NCBI RefSeq assembly: GCF_003003795.1
Contig: NZ_PVWK01000142.1
Coordinates: 124,001 to 188,000 of the forward strand
Direction of reading: 5' to 3'
Length of the DNA stretch: 64,000 nucleotides
DNA from: Stenomitos frigidus ULC18
GTDB lineage: Bacteria; Cyanobacteriota; Cyanobacteriia; Leptolyngbyales; Leptolyngbyaceae
This document shows positions 40,436 through 49,657 of this stretch, in pieces. The position numbers and the translations under genes are program-made. The notes under the pieces were generated by a model that was not told the origin of the DNA, ran no database searches, and saw only the letters and a program-made list of their open reading frames with translations. Every line of letters begins with the position of its first letter. Within the stretch, counting starts at the first letter, position 1.

Positions 40436-40843
40436 TTAACCTGGAATAAATTTCAGTGCTACACCGTTCATGCAATAGCGCTGACCAGTCGGCTTGGGGC
40501 CATCCTCAAACACATGCCCTAAGTGCCCACCACAGCGGCGGCAGTGGGTTTCAACACGGGTCATAAACAGCGATCGATCGGTTGTTGTTTCAATCGAGCC
40601 CTCGATCGGCTTAAAGAAGCTGGGCCAGCCGGTACCGCTGTCAAACTTAGTATCGGATGAAAATAAGGGTAAGCCGCAACCGGCACAGGCATACGTCCCA
40701 TGGCTGTACTCTTTATCTAACGAACTAGTGCGAGGGCGTTCTGTACCATGCTGACGCAGCACTTGAAACTGTTCTGGTGTTAGGGCGCTACGCCACTCGT
40801 CCTCACTTTTTTTAATTTCAAATTCATGATCTGCGGTTGTCAT
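40436..40843 (-). CDS. msrB: Peptide-methionine (R)-S-oxide reductase
   Basis: Repairs methionine-R-sulfoxide in proteins. It has 135 residues. The zinc site is C53/C56 (YACAGCG) and C101/C104 (CRRCGGHLGH); the catalytic cysteine is C124 in QRYCMNGVALKF. The substrate motif SGTGWPSFF is present. ATG at 40843. Convergent with the glycosyltransferase. Confidence 0.96.
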   Translation of the reverse strand: MTTADHEFEIKKSEDEWRSALTPEQFQVLRQHGTERPRTSSLDKEYSHGTYACAGCGLPLFSSDTKFDSGTGWPSFFKPIEGSIETTTDRSLFMTRVETHCRRCGGHLGHVFEDGPKPTGQRYCMNGVALKFIPG

Positions 40844-41391
40844 GCTCGCGTTCTCCCAAGGAAGTAGTGTGATAGACCGGCTGTACTGACTATGACAGCA
40901 CTGGTTTCTAAAAGCGTTCTTCTACCCATTCTAGGTAGATCATCGTTTCCGTGGTGGCCTGGATGAACAAAGGCGGCTTTTGTCTCCATACTTTAAAGTC
41001 TAACTCAACGACTGGGCCGCATGATTGGAGGAACCAAGTCATTGAGCGCGCTTTGCTCTATGTCAGGAACCGGACGTTAGGTACCGGATGTTAGCGATCG
41101 CCAAAGAGCAGACTACAAGCCTGAGCGCCAATCTTCACCAGGGCTTCAAGAAAGCTGACGATATTAAAGATTTTGATAAATTTCATCGCTATGGGCGTTG
41201 TTCTAGACGAATCAGAGTGATAGTTAACCCGGGATTCCGTAAATATGACTATCACACAGACTGCGTGCAACTGTGTATGGGACAGACTTTGACCACGCGA
41301 GACTGTTATAGGTTCAGCTTTACGTACATCCTTTGTCTGCCACGGGCTTACTTGGTCTTCATGCCATTCCCTATATACCGTGAGATTGCTT
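40844..41391. other. Spacer of about 550 bases before a broken radical SAM gene
   Basis: Contains no gene I can support. A frame from 41088 codes for a Cys/Tyr/Arg-rich sequence without protein-like pattern and runs into the radical SAM remnant, so it was rejected. Confidence 0.4.
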
Positions 41392-41637
41392 ATGACCACT
41401 ACTTTCAGAGGCGTATCTTTATACGGCTTCGCCGATCACATTAGCACCCGTATGCTTCGCCCTCTCAAACGGCATGTGGGTCGTTTGCTCGATCTTGTCT
41501 TGACCGAGTATTGCTTTAGGCTCCAGCGGCAGCCGATTCGACAAGTTCTAGAGTCCACCCGAAAGTTACCTCAAAACCTTCATCTTGAAGGCACAAACAT
41601 CTGCAACGCCAAGTGTGTTTTCTGCGCCTATCCTTAA
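41392..41637 (+). pseudogene. Radical SAM protein, N-terminal fragment
   Basis: MTTTFRGVSLYGFADHISTR opens a plausible N terminus. LHLEGTNICNAKCVFCAYP then shows the CxxxCxxC cluster motif that begins a radical SAM/SPASM domain. TAA follows immediately (41635-41637), where relatives continue with a Gln-Met-Glu-like sequence; a C-to-T change of CAA would explain it. After ATGGAA the similarity to a radical SAM protein is lost and repeat DNA follows, so the gene is both stopped and truncated. Confidence 0.7.
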
Positions 41638-42098
41638 ATGGAATGGGTAGTGTACACCCCGTCATCGGCTAGGCTGTGGTTTAAAACTCATAATCGCTTG
41701 GTTGCTGAAAGCTGCTGCCCCCTCAATCCCCCTTTCTTGTCGCTTGCTTCCCGTAGGGTATGCCCGATCGGGCTATAGGCTGTGGGACTTTGAAGATGGT
41801 TTTGAAGCCTTCAGAATTGGGGGTTTGGGGCTTCCGAGGGTTTTAAAACACGCCCTAGTGTCGGCGGGTGATGATGAATCTCACCCATTTTTTTATTAGT
41901 GCATGTTCAGAAAAGCTCTTTTGCAAGCTCCTTTTTAACCTCATCCTCCAACTCCTTCTCCCAATGCTGAGAGAAGGGCGTCAGAGTGTCTTGAAGTCCC
42001 TCTCCCAAATCTGGGAGAGGGATTAGGGAGACGGCAGAGGGTTAGCCATGCAAAATGGGTTTGTTGAGATTATATTAGGCTGCTCGAGAGAATTATCT
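41638..42098. other. Repeat-rich spacer behind the radical SAM remnant
   Basis: Holds typical cyanobacterial intergenic repeats, including CCCTCTCCC-AAATCT-GGGAGAGGG at 41998-42021 and CCTCATCCTCCAACTCC at about 41940. No credible gene; a 65-codon frame at 41702 is repeat-derived. Confidence 0.6.
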
Positions 42099-42797
42099 AT
42101 GAATCAGCTCCAAAGTATTGCGAAAGCCGTTTTACCCTCCCAGGTGCAGAAGGTTCTTTTGGCACCGCATCGTGATTTTGTTTTCGATCGCGCTATGAAA
42201 CGCTTTCTGAGCAATCCTGACGCGTGCAAACAGCCTAGAAATCCCGTACTCATTGACTTGATTTATGGTTGGGGCAACAAGGGTTGGAGTGCTCTAGATG
42301 AATATCTGGCTGCTTGCATCGAACATGCGCTGACATCAAACGGCCCGATTTTAGAATGTGGTTCTGGATTGTCCACCCTTTTGCTCGGCGCGATCGCGCA
42401 AAAGCAAGGTCGAAGCCATTGGGCACTGGAACACACGCCGGAGTGGGCAACAAGAGTCCAACACTACTTAAATCGCTATCAGTTAGATGCTGTTGTTCTG
42501 TGTTCAACACCTCTCAAGGATTATGGTGATTTCTGTTGGTATGAAGCGCCTTTGGCATCGATGCCTGACAGTTTTTCGTTAGTGATCTGTGATGGCCCTC
42601 CTGGGGCTACCAAGGGAGGACGCTATGGGCTTGTTCCAATCATGAGCGATCGGCTGAAGTCTGGTTGCGTCATACTCCTTGATGATGCTGAACGAGAACA
42701 AGAGCGCACGATCGCAGCCCGTTGGCAGGCTGAACTGGGTGCTTCCTTTGAAACTCTTGGTCCCAACAAGCCCTTTATCGAGATGACGCTACATTGA
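42099..42797 (+). CDS. SAM-methyltransferase-fold protein
   Basis: About 232 residues. Motif I-like GPILECGSGLSTLLLGAIA (about 80-98), then HWALEHTPEWATRVQHYL (acidic end of strand 2) and SFSLVICDGPPGATKGGRYG (motif IV-like). This is the pattern of class I methyltransferases acting on sugars or small molecules. A charged DDAEREQERTIAARW helix ends the domain. ATG at 42099 preferred over 42048 because the extra residues are repeat-adjacent. May belong with the polysaccharide genes upstream. Confidence 0.72.
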   Translation: MNQLQSIAKAVLPSQVQKVLLAPHRDFVFDRAMKRFLSNPDACKQPRNPVLIDLIYGWGNKGWSALDEYLAACIEHALTSNGPILECGSGLSTLLLGAIAQKQGRSHWALEHTPEWATRVQHYLNRYQLDAVVLCSTPLKDYGDFCWYEAPLASMPDSFSLVICDGPPGATKGGRYGLVPIMSDRLKSGCVILLDDAEREQERTIAARWQAELGASFETLGPNKPFIEMTLH

Positions 42798-42915
42798 GAT
42801 GCTGATTCGGCACTAGAAGAGACTCAGCCTCATGCGTGGCGCTCTGATAAGATTTCGTGTTGGTGGATCGCTTCTGGAGTCTGACCAGAGCGATCGTTCT
42901 CACACTTGTCTCGCT

Positions 42916-44253
42916 TCAGCGCTGAAAACCTTTTTTGGCTTTTTGTCCATCCTTTTCTTTGGGTTTTGACTTACTCACTTCCTTCAGCGCTTCCTGGAAG
43001 AGGTCGTGGAGATGAAGTGGGACGCTGGCAATTTCTGGAAGCTCTGGCTGCAAAGGCTTTTTATGCTCTTCCAAGAGTGAGTCTAAATCCTTCTGAAGGT
43101 CAAAGGTGGGACGTTCTAACACCGATCGCAGCACCGTTTCTAACGAGGCTGGATAGGTTGCTGCTAAGTGATGCCAGACAAAAGCATTGGTGTTGGCATC
43201 ATCTAGATGTTTACGAATAAGCTTTTCCGCTCCGGGGACGCTCTGCCAATCCTCGGCTTGCAGTACTGTTTCCAACTGGGTATAGGTTGGCAAAAACACC
43301 TGTCCCCAGCGGGGATGCGCTAAGACGGTCACTGCCTCTGCTTTCTTCAATTCAGGCGGCAGGTCAATTTTAGGCGTGACCATTTTCGCGGCCGTTTCTT
43401 TGCTCTTCAGCATCGTTGACACTGCTTTCGCATCAGCGCCCATCGCTTCAGCAGCTTCCTCGATCGCGGCTTCATCCATCCCAGCTTCGGCTGCCAGATC
43501 CGCCATCGATTTCGATTCGTCGATGCCTGCTTCTGCCAGTTGTTTTTTGGTCAACACTTCTTGGAATTCAGTGATTTTTTTCACTAGCTGGTAGCCTGGT
43601 AGCGTTATCGCATCACTGCCAAAAAAGTCCAGGAAGTCCTGGTGATAGCGTTCCACCGATCGCCAGGCTTCTTCCAAAAGTTCTGGTGCATCGCTGTAGA
43701 GCGATTCTTTATAGTTCTGCTTGAAATTGCCGATCGCCACTGCCAGCTTTGGCTTACCCAGACTGCCCATTGCTTTCCAGGGTGCTGAAAACGTCCAGGT
43801 CTTATCCGTGATGGGGGCGATTTGGGTCAGCAGAATCTCACCTAGCTTCAAGCGCTGCATTTCTTCTAGCGCCGCTGGATCGTTTGGCTTGACGCTGTAG
43901 GGCTTTGCTGTGAGCCAATTCATCAACTCGAACCCATCGGGTAGCTTTTGCGTGACGGCAAACAGCCCGACAAAGCTGCGCTTCCAGCCCTCAAGCAGCT
44001 GTCGATCGCTCTTCGATAGATCAGACGTTTCGGCAATAAACAAATCGATCGGAGTTTGCTTGCCGACTGTCCCTTCGACCACGAAGCGATCGATCACCAA
44101 CGCCTGCTGGTGCTGATCCGACTGTGGCGATCGCGCCAACTGTTCTGCGGAGTAGCACTCTAACGCGGTGGCCAACTCTCCTTCGGCATCCAGCACAAAA
44201 TCAGCTAAAGCTTGTTTGAGTGATCGCGATCGCACCAAAGTTGCATCATCCAC
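42916..44253 (-). CDS. Large conserved-looking cyanobacterial protein, function unknown
   Basis: A 445-residue soluble, helix-rich protein, unrecognised. N-terminal segment SLKQALADFVLDAEGELATA and DRFVVEGTVGKQTPIDLFIA; middle Ala/Glu-rich helices (AGIDESKSMADLAAEAGMDE); Lys-rich C-terminal tail (SKPKEKDGQKAKKGFQR). No membrane segment or catalytic motif. GTG at 44253, with GAGGTC seven bases upstream. Stands alone. Confidence 0.75.
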   Translation of the reverse strand: MDDATLVRSRSLKQALADFVLDAEGELATALECYSAEQLARSPQSDQHQQALVIDRFVVEGTVGKQTPIDLFIAETSDLSKSDRQLLEGWKRSFVGLFAVTQKLPDGFELMNWLTAKPYSVKPNDPAALEEMQRLKLGEILLTQIAPITDKTWTFSAPWKAMGSLGKPKLAVAIGNFKQNYKESLYSDAPELLEEAWRSVERYHQDFLDFFGSDAITLPGYQLVKKITEFQEVLTKKQLAEAGIDESKSMADLAAEAGMDEAAIEEAAEAMGADAKAVSTMLKSKETAAKMVTPKIDLPPELKKAEAVTVLAHPRWGQVFLPTYTQLETVLQAEDWQSVPGAEKLIRKHLDDANTNAFVWHHLAATYPASLETVLRSVLERPTFDLQKDLDSLLEEHKKPLQPELPEIASVPLHLHDLFQEALKEVSKSKPKEKDGQKAKKGFQR

Positions 44254-44329
44254 AGTCTGACCTCAATATGTGTCTCGCAAGCATACGCCTTTAACATTAT
44301 GACAAGCAAATAGCTGGAATGTTAGGGAG

Positions 44330-44455
44330 GGGGAGTGGAGGGGAGTAGGGAGTAGGGAGTAGGGCTTAAGGCTAACGCTCAAAACTTCTATCCCTCATGC
44401 CTTTCTTCCCAAGCAAAACTCAAAACTCAAAACTCCCCTGCTCCCCCTGCCCTTC
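44330..44455. repeat. GGAGTAGGGAGTAGGG / CAAAACTCAAAACTC repeat spacer
   Basis: GGGAGTA heptamers in tandem at 44336-44365 and AAAACTC heptamers at 44408-44430, followed by CCCCTGCTCCCCCTGCCC. Similar units have entered coding DNA at 58710-58785. Confidence 0.6.
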
Positions 44456-45103
44456 TTACTCCTCTCTGCTGCTTTTCAAAATTAAGTTGATCAGGGTAGT
44501 GACCACGCGATCGCGCTCTATGGGAATGAGTTCTTTGCCGTAGAGCATTTCTTGCGTCAACATAAACGACACTAGCGACCCGAAAAAAATGTGCGCCATC
44601 GCTTCAGAGTCTTCGATGCCAAGCTCTGGGTGGGCATCAAAGTAGCGGGACAGTAAGCTACGACCCCGATGAATCACGGTGCTTGTCCAAAGTCGCGCCA
44701 GTGCAGGAAAGCGTTCTGATTCACCAATGATGATTCGGGTGAGCGCAAGATAGTTTTGATCGGCAACCTTGGTCAGATAGATTTCGGCAAGCTGACGCAA
44801 CCGCACGGCTGGGTCGCCCTCGAAGTCTTCCAGGCAGAACACACTGCGGAACCGATCGAGCGTGACTTGTTCCATCAGCGCTTTAAACAATCCTTCTTTA
44901 TCCTGAAAGTGACTATAGATCGTCTGCTTGGCGACCCCGGCTTCAGCCGCCACCCGATCCATACTCGTCCCGGCATAGCCCGATTGCAGAAAGACTTGCA
45001 TTGCACCCTGCAAGATCTGCTCTCGCTTTTGATTAGCAGCCGATGACCCCTCTTGATAAAGCGTCGAAAGGTCTTCAGGCTGAGATCGAGAATCTTTGAG
45101 CAT
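44456..45103 (-). CDS. TetR/AcrR family repressor
   Basis: A 215-residue dimeric repressor. N-terminal helix-turn-helix at about 30-75 (REQILQGAMQVFLQSGYAGT, MDRVAAEAGVAKQTIYSHF), with a C-terminal ligand domain containing FFGSLVSFMLTQEML. Divergent from the exporter operon and next to a perfect palindrome, so it almost certainly controls that operon and itself. Matches the CecR(YbiH)-type regulator of E. coli ybh genes in context. ATG at 45103. Confidence 0.9.
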   Translation of the reverse strand: MLKDSRSQPEDLSTLYQEGSSAANQKREQILQGAMQVFLQSGYAGTSMDRVAAEAGVAKQTIYSHFQDKEGLFKALMEQVTLDRFRSVFCLEDFEGDPAVRLRQLAEIYLTKVADQNYLALTRIIIGESERFPALARLWTSTVIHRGRSLLSRYFDAHPELGIEDSEAMAHIFFGSLVSFMLTQEMLYGKELIPIERDRVVTTLINLILKSSREE

Positions 45104-45152
45104 GGTAGTGAGTCTGTGCGAAAGCAAAAAATGAGATTAGGGTTTACGCCAT

Positions 45153-45215
45153 GCCCCCAACCCCCAACTTTGGGGGCTTTAACTAGTTCTACCCCCAAAC
45201 TTGGGGGCTAGGGGG
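45153..45215. repeat. CCCCCAAxxTTGGGGG intergenic repeat
   Basis: Two CCCCCAA...TTGGGGG inverted units in the TetR/exporter divergent region. A common type of cyanobacterial intergenic hairpin. Confidence 0.6.
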
Positions 45216-45276
45216 CGACCTCCGACGGCTTTTGCGTAAGTCTTGGAGATATTAAATTTTCCAGCGTTTTGTTGTC

Positions 45277-45305
45277 TAATCATACTAGACAGTCTAGTAT
45301 GATTA
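45277..45305. promoter_or_regulatory. Perfect 29-bp palindrome, probable TetR operator
   Basis: TAATCATACTAGAC, central A, GTCTAGTATGATTA: 14 exact inverted base pairs, 50 bases before the HlyD start and 174 from the TetR start. It includes the hexamer TATGAT, usable as a -10 box, so repressor binding would block RNA polymerase. Role is inferred from position. Confidence 0.75.
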
Positions 45306-45354
45306 GCACAATCCACATAGCAAGGTTTGACCGTTAGTCATTAAAGGTCTCACT

Positions 45355-46572
45355 ATGACGACAAGTATTCCAGGTTCGAGTGACAGTGCTCCAGGATCGT
45401 CATCGCTGCCAGTCAAGCGACAGCGCAAGCTGAATCCGCGTTTACTCATAATGCTTGGCGTGCTTGCGATCGCTGGGGTGAGCGCAACTATCTGGTATGT
45501 TCTGTCCCGTCCGTCCGATCGTGATTTGCATCTCAGCGGGCGCATTGAAGGCTACGAGACGGATGTTGGCGCGAAGACGGGCGGACGAGTGGATACGATC
45601 ACCGTGCGAGAAGGCGATCAGGTCAAGCAAGGTCAATTACTGGTGCGCATCAGCGATACCGAAGTGCAGGCACAGTTGCGGGGTGCGGCTGCAAAGGTCA
45701 TTGCGGCTCAGCAACAGGCGCAGCAGGCACAGCTTCAAATTGCCGTCGTGGAAAGCCAGATTCGTGAATCGCAGCTGAATGTCTTGCAGTCGCAGCAGGA
45801 TAGCCAGGGGCGCGTTTACCAGGCGGCTTCGACTGTGGCATCACTAGAAGCGCAGCTGAAGCAAGCAAAGTCGCAGCTAGATTTGGCAAGGGTGACTCGC
45901 GATCGCTACGCCCAACTGGTACAAGAAGGAGCGGTCACGCAAGAGCAATACGATCAACAAGAAACCAGCTACCGGAACGCCTCAGCCAATGTTGAAGCGG
46001 CTCAGAAACAAATTGATGCGGGTGTGGGTGGTCTTGCCTTAGCCCAAAGTTACAAGATTAACCCGGGTATTCGGGATGCCCAACTGGGCGCACTGTTACG
46101 CCAGCGGCAAAGCGCACAGGCACAGCTAAAAGCCGCCGAAGCCGAGATTAAAAATGCGCAGGAAGCGCAGAAGCAAATTCAAGCGCAGATTGACTATCTC
46201 AACATCACCAGCCCGATCGACGGTGTTGTGACGGCACGCAGCAAAGAGCCTGGAGCCGTTGTTACGAATGGGCAAACTGTCCTATCTTTGATTAACCTCA
46301 ACACGGTCTATCTGCGAGGCTACGTGCCTGAAGGCAATATTGGCAAAATTCGGGTTGGTCAAAAAGCACGCGTGTTTATTGACTCCGATCCAAAACACGC
46401 ACTCGATGCCAAAGTTGCCGCGATCGATCCCCAAGCTTCATTCACACCTGAGAACATCTATTTTCGAGACGATCGCGTCAAGCAAGTGGTTGGCATTAAA
46501 CTCACGATCGACAATCCCGGTGGTTACGTCAAACCCGGAATGCCAGCCGACGCTGAGATTGTGCTGGAATAA
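45355..46572 (+). CDS. HlyD family periplasmic adaptor subunit
   Basis: Membrane-fusion protein linking the inner-membrane ABC exporter to an outer-membrane channel. It has 405 residues. A membrane anchor lies at about 31-50 (LLIMLGVLAIAGVSATIWYV), a split lipoyl/barrel domain (GYETDVGAKTGGRVDTITVR, then ITSPIDGVVTARSKEPGAVV) surrounds a long coiled coil (about 100-280), and the C terminus is a beta barrel. Corresponds to E. coli YbhG by sequence style and gene order. Confidence 0.92.
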   Translation: MTTSIPGSSDSAPGSSSLPVKRQRKLNPRLLIMLGVLAIAGVSATIWYVLSRPSDRDLHLSGRIEGYETDVGAKTGGRVDTITVREGDQVKQGQLLVRISDTEVQAQLRGAAAKVIAAQQQAQQAQLQIAVVESQIRESQLNVLQSQQDSQGRVYQAASTVASLEAQLKQAKSQLDLARVTRDRYAQLVQEGAVTQEQYDQQETSYRNASANVEAAQKQIDAGVGGLALAQSYKINPGIRDAQLGALLRQRQSAQAQLKAAEAEIKNAQEAQKQIQAQIDYLNITSPIDGVVTARSKEPGAVVTNGQTVLSLINLNTVYLRGYVPEGNIGKIRVGQKARVFIDSDPKHALDAKVAAIDPQASFTPENIYFRDDRVKQVVGIKLTIDNPGGYVKPGMPADAEIVLE

Positions 46573-46578
46573 ATCCCT

Positions 46579-48546
46579 ATGCATACGACCTCTCCATCCC
46601 CTCACCCCGTCACCCCTCCACTCCATCACCCCTCCACTCCCCCCATCATCCAGGTCAACGGGCTCCACAAGCGCTATGGCAGACTGTCAGCCGTGCGGGG
46701 CATTGACTTTTCCGTGCAGACAGGCGAAGTCTTTGGGCTGATTGGACCGGATGGTGCGGGGAAGACGACGACCTTCCATATTCTCGGTGGCATTATGGAA
46801 GCCACGTCGGGAGAGATTCAGGTGCTGGGGCAAGCACCGCGTAAAGCACGACTGGGCATCGGTTATTTGACGCAGCAGTTTTCGCTGTATCTGGATCTGA
46901 GTATTGACGAGAATCTGCGCTATATTGCCGGATTGCGGAGCGTGAGCGATCGCGACTTTGCTGAACGGCGCGACAAATATCTGCGGCTAATGAGTCTAGA
47001 ACAGTTTAGCGATCGTCTCGCAGGTCAACTTTCGGGCGGCATGAAGCAAAAACTAGCGCTCTGCTGTGCCCTGATTTACAAGCCAGAAGTGCTGCTGCTG
47101 GATGAACCCACGACAGGCGTTGACCCCGTATCGCGGCGCGAGTTTTGGGATGTGTTAGCCGCGCTTGCCAGTGAGGGCGTGACGATCGTCGTTGCCACAC
47201 CCTACCTGGATGAAGCGGAGCGCTGTAACCGCGTAGCGTTGATGTACGAAGGGCAGATTCAGCAGATTGGCACGCCTGCGGAGCTAAAAAATAGTTTGGG
47301 ACTGCATCGTCTAGAAGTTCGCACCAGTCAGCTACAGGCAGCCGAAAAAGTGCTTGAAGCACAAGTGTCCGAATCAGGTGAAGCGACGGCGATTCGTGAT
47401 GTGCAGACCTTTGGCGATCGCCTGGATATCCTTGTCAGCGACATTGAAGCGGGTGAATCCCAGGTACGTGGTCTACTGCGCCAGGAGCACCTACCGCTCG
47501 ACAGCCTTGACCAGACACAGCCAACATTGGAAAACGTCTTCGTGACTCGGTTACGCCAACAGGGTTTAGAACCGCCTTTTATTTCGTTTCCCCGATCGAT
47601 CCGGCGCGATCGCACGTCTAGCGAGGCAGCCATTTACGCACGGAACCTGAACCGGATGTTTGGCACCTTCCAGGCCGTCAAAAACGTCAATGTTGAGGTA
47701 CGCTACGGCGAGATTTTTGGCTTGCTGGGAGCCAACGGAGCCGGAAAAACCACCACGATTAAAATGCTGTGTGGTTTGCTCGAAGCCACTTCGGGCGATA
47801 TTGCTCTCGGTGGCGAACGGGGCAACCTGCGCAGCGGCAACCTGAGACGACGTATCGGCTATATGAGCCAGAAGTTTACGCTGTACGATGACCTGACGAT
47901 CGTCCAAAACCTGGAATTTTACGCTGGAGTTTACAGTATTCCTCAACGCCTGCGACGCGAAAAAATCGCCTGGGTCATCGCCATTTGTGGGTTGGAAGGG
48001 CAAGAGAACCTGCTGACCGGACAACTTCCTGGAGGCTGGAAGCAACGCGTCGCGTTCGGCGCATCAGTCATGCACGAACCTGACATTCTGTTTCTCGACG
48101 AACCTACGTCTGGCGTTGATCCGTTGGCGCGTCGGCAGTTCTGGCGCTTAATCAACGATTTTGCCCGTCAAGGTACAGCCGTTCTCGTCACCACGCACTA
48201 TTTAGAAGAAGCCGAACAGTGCAACCGCATGAGCTTTCTGGTCGCAGGCGAAACCGTAATCGAAGGCTCTCCCAGCCAGATCAAAGCGGCTCAACCCGGC
48301 AAGCTCATCGAAATTACACCCGATCAAAATCAAGCCGCCTCTAATTTGCTTAAACAAACGCTGGAACCCTGGCGCGTTTCTATCTTCGCCGATCGCCTCC
48401 ACGTTGTTGTGGATAATCCCGACACCGAAATTCCTCAATTGCGCGATCGCCTCCAAGCTGCCAACATCACCGTTCATTCCCTCCGATCCATTCCTTACTC
48501 GCTAGAAGATGCGTTTATCGGCACAGTACAAAGAAGCCAGAAATAG
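46579..48546 (+). CDS. ABC transporter ATPase, two fused nucleotide-binding domains
   Basis: A 655-residue double ATPase. Domain 1: Walker A GPDGAGKTTT (about 56-65), signature LSGGMKQK, Walker B LLLDEPTTGVDP. Domain 2: GANGAGKTTT (about 385-394), signature LPGGWKQR (degenerate Ser to Pro), FLDEPTSGVDP. Matches YbhF, powering drug export. The first 22 residues are a Pro/His/Thr tract encoded by a CACCCCTCCACTC-type repeat, which looks like repeat DNA captured at the 5' end of the gene. Starts six bases after the HlyD gene. Confidence 0.93.
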   Translation: MHTTSPSPHPVTPPLHHPSTPPIIQVNGLHKRYGRLSAVRGIDFSVQTGEVFGLIGPDGAGKTTTFHILGGIMEATSGEIQVLGQAPRKARLGIGYLTQQFSLYLDLSIDENLRYIAGLRSVSDRDFAERRDKYLRLMSLEQFSDRLAGQLSGGMKQKLALCCALIYKPEVLLLDEPTTGVDPVSRREFWDVLAALASEGVTIVVATPYLDEAERCNRVALMYEGQIQQIGTPAELKNSLGLHRLEVRTSQLQAAEKVLEAQVSESGEATAIRDVQTFGDRLDILVSDIEAGESQVRGLLRQEHLPLDSLDQTQPTLENVFVTRLRQQGLEPPFISFPRSIRRDRTSSEAAIYARNLNRMFGTFQAVKNVNVEVRYGEIFGLLGANGAGKTTTIKMLCGLLEATSGDIALGGERGNLRSGNLRRRIGYMSQKFTLYDDLTIVQNLEFYAGVYSIPQRLRREKIAWVIAICGLEGQENLLTGQLPGGWKQRVAFGASVMHEPDILFLDEPTSGVDPLARRQFWRLINDFARQGTAVLVTTHYLEEAEQCNRMSFLVAGETVIEGSPSQIKAAQPGKLIEITPDQNQAASNLLKQTLEPWRVSIFADRLHVVVDNPDTEIPQLRDRLQAANITVHSLRSIPYSLEDAFIGTVQRSQK

Positions 48547-48548
48547 TT

Positions 48549-49652
48549 ATGAAGCGTATTCTCGCTCAGTGTGTGAAAGAATTGGCGCAATTTCGGCGCG
48601 ATCGCCTGACATTGGCGTTGGCTTTTTTGCTGCCGTTAATGACGCTTTTAATCTTTGGGTTTGCGATTCGCTTAGAGTCCAAAAATATTCCCTTAGTGGT
48701 GCAAGATTTTGACCATAGCAATCTGAGCCAAACGTATATTGAGCGACTGTTTGCAACGAATCAGTTTCAACCCGTGCGCTGGTCGGGTGATGATCCCATG
48801 CATGACGCGATCGACAAAGGCATTGCCAAAGCAGCAGTGATTATTCCACCCGATTTCAGTCGGCGCATCAAAGCGGATAAACAAAGTTCTGTACAGGTGT
48901 TAGTAGATGGCACGGATGCGAACAATGCACGCGTGATCAAGAACAGCATTAAAGCGACGACCAACTTTTTCTTGACCAATGATGTGTCATCCAGCACACA
49001 AAAGATTCAGGTTCATACTCGCCTTTGGTTTAATCCTGGACGCAAAGAATCGCTCTACATTGTGCCCGGAGTGTATGCCGTAGTGCTGTGGATTTTTCCG
49101 TCATTGCTAGCGGCGATCGCGATGGTGCGCGAGAAAGAAAAAGGCACGATTTTGCAAGTGTATGCCTCTAGCCTCACCGCAGCGGAATTGTTGTTAGGAA
49201 AAGCGTTGGCTTATTTGGTGGTTGGTCTATGCGAAGCGTCGATCATCATGGTTTTGGGTTCACTGATTTTTCGCGTGGGCTTTGCTGGCGATCCAACACC
49301 GCTATTGATTGGTACGCCTATTTATCTCAGTGCTGCAGTCATGTTTGGGTTGCTGTTGGGTGTTCGCAGCGCCAATCAAAACGCGGCTGTGCAGGGTGTT
49401 TCACTCGTTGGTTTTCTCACTGCCTTTCTGCTTTCTGGCTTTATTTATCCTTTGAGTAACATCCCATTTCCGCTATCGATCTTGCCCAATGTTGTGCCTG
49501 CTCGTTACTTCATTATTGTTACTCGTGACGCATTTGTCCGTGGCGTCGGTTGGGCAAGCGTCTGGTTTGACATTCTGATGATGTTGGTTATTGGATTGTT
49601 CTTTTTTAACGTTGCTCGTCGTGCTTTAAGCCGTATGCAGCTACCGGATTAG
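48549..49652 (+). CDS. ABC exporter permease (YbhS-like)
   Basis: A 367-residue ABC-2 permease. One N-terminal helix (LTLALAFLLPLMTLLIFGFA), a large extracytoplasmic domain (about 45-175), then five helices including VVLWIFPSLLAAIAMVREKE, the conserved ABC-2 loop. Starts two bases after the ATPase stop. Forms the membrane pore with the next gene. Confidence 0.92.
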   Translation: MKRILAQCVKELAQFRRDRLTLALAFLLPLMTLLIFGFAIRLESKNIPLVVQDFDHSNLSQTYIERLFATNQFQPVRWSGDDPMHDAIDKGIAKAAVIIPPDFSRRIKADKQSSVQVLVDGTDANNARVIKNSIKATTNFFLTNDVSSSTQKIQVHTRLWFNPGRKESLYIVPGVYAVVLWIFPSLLAAIAMVREKEKGTILQVYASSLTAAELLLGKALAYLVVGLCEASIIMVLGSLIFRVGFAGDPTPLLIGTPIYLSAAVMFGLLLGVRSANQNAAVQGVSLVGFLTAFLLSGFIYPLSNIPFPLSILPNVVPARYFIIVTRDAFVRGVGWASVWFDILMMLVIGLFFFNVARRALSRMQLPD

Positions 49653-49657
49653 AAAAT

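Noticed and set aside
41088-41444. 118-codon plus-strand frame
   Set aside because: Composition is not protein-like and it overlaps the better supported radical SAM remnant.
41702-41899. 65-codon plus-strand frame
   Set aside because: Composed of common intergenic repeat DNA, with no recognisable protein pattern.
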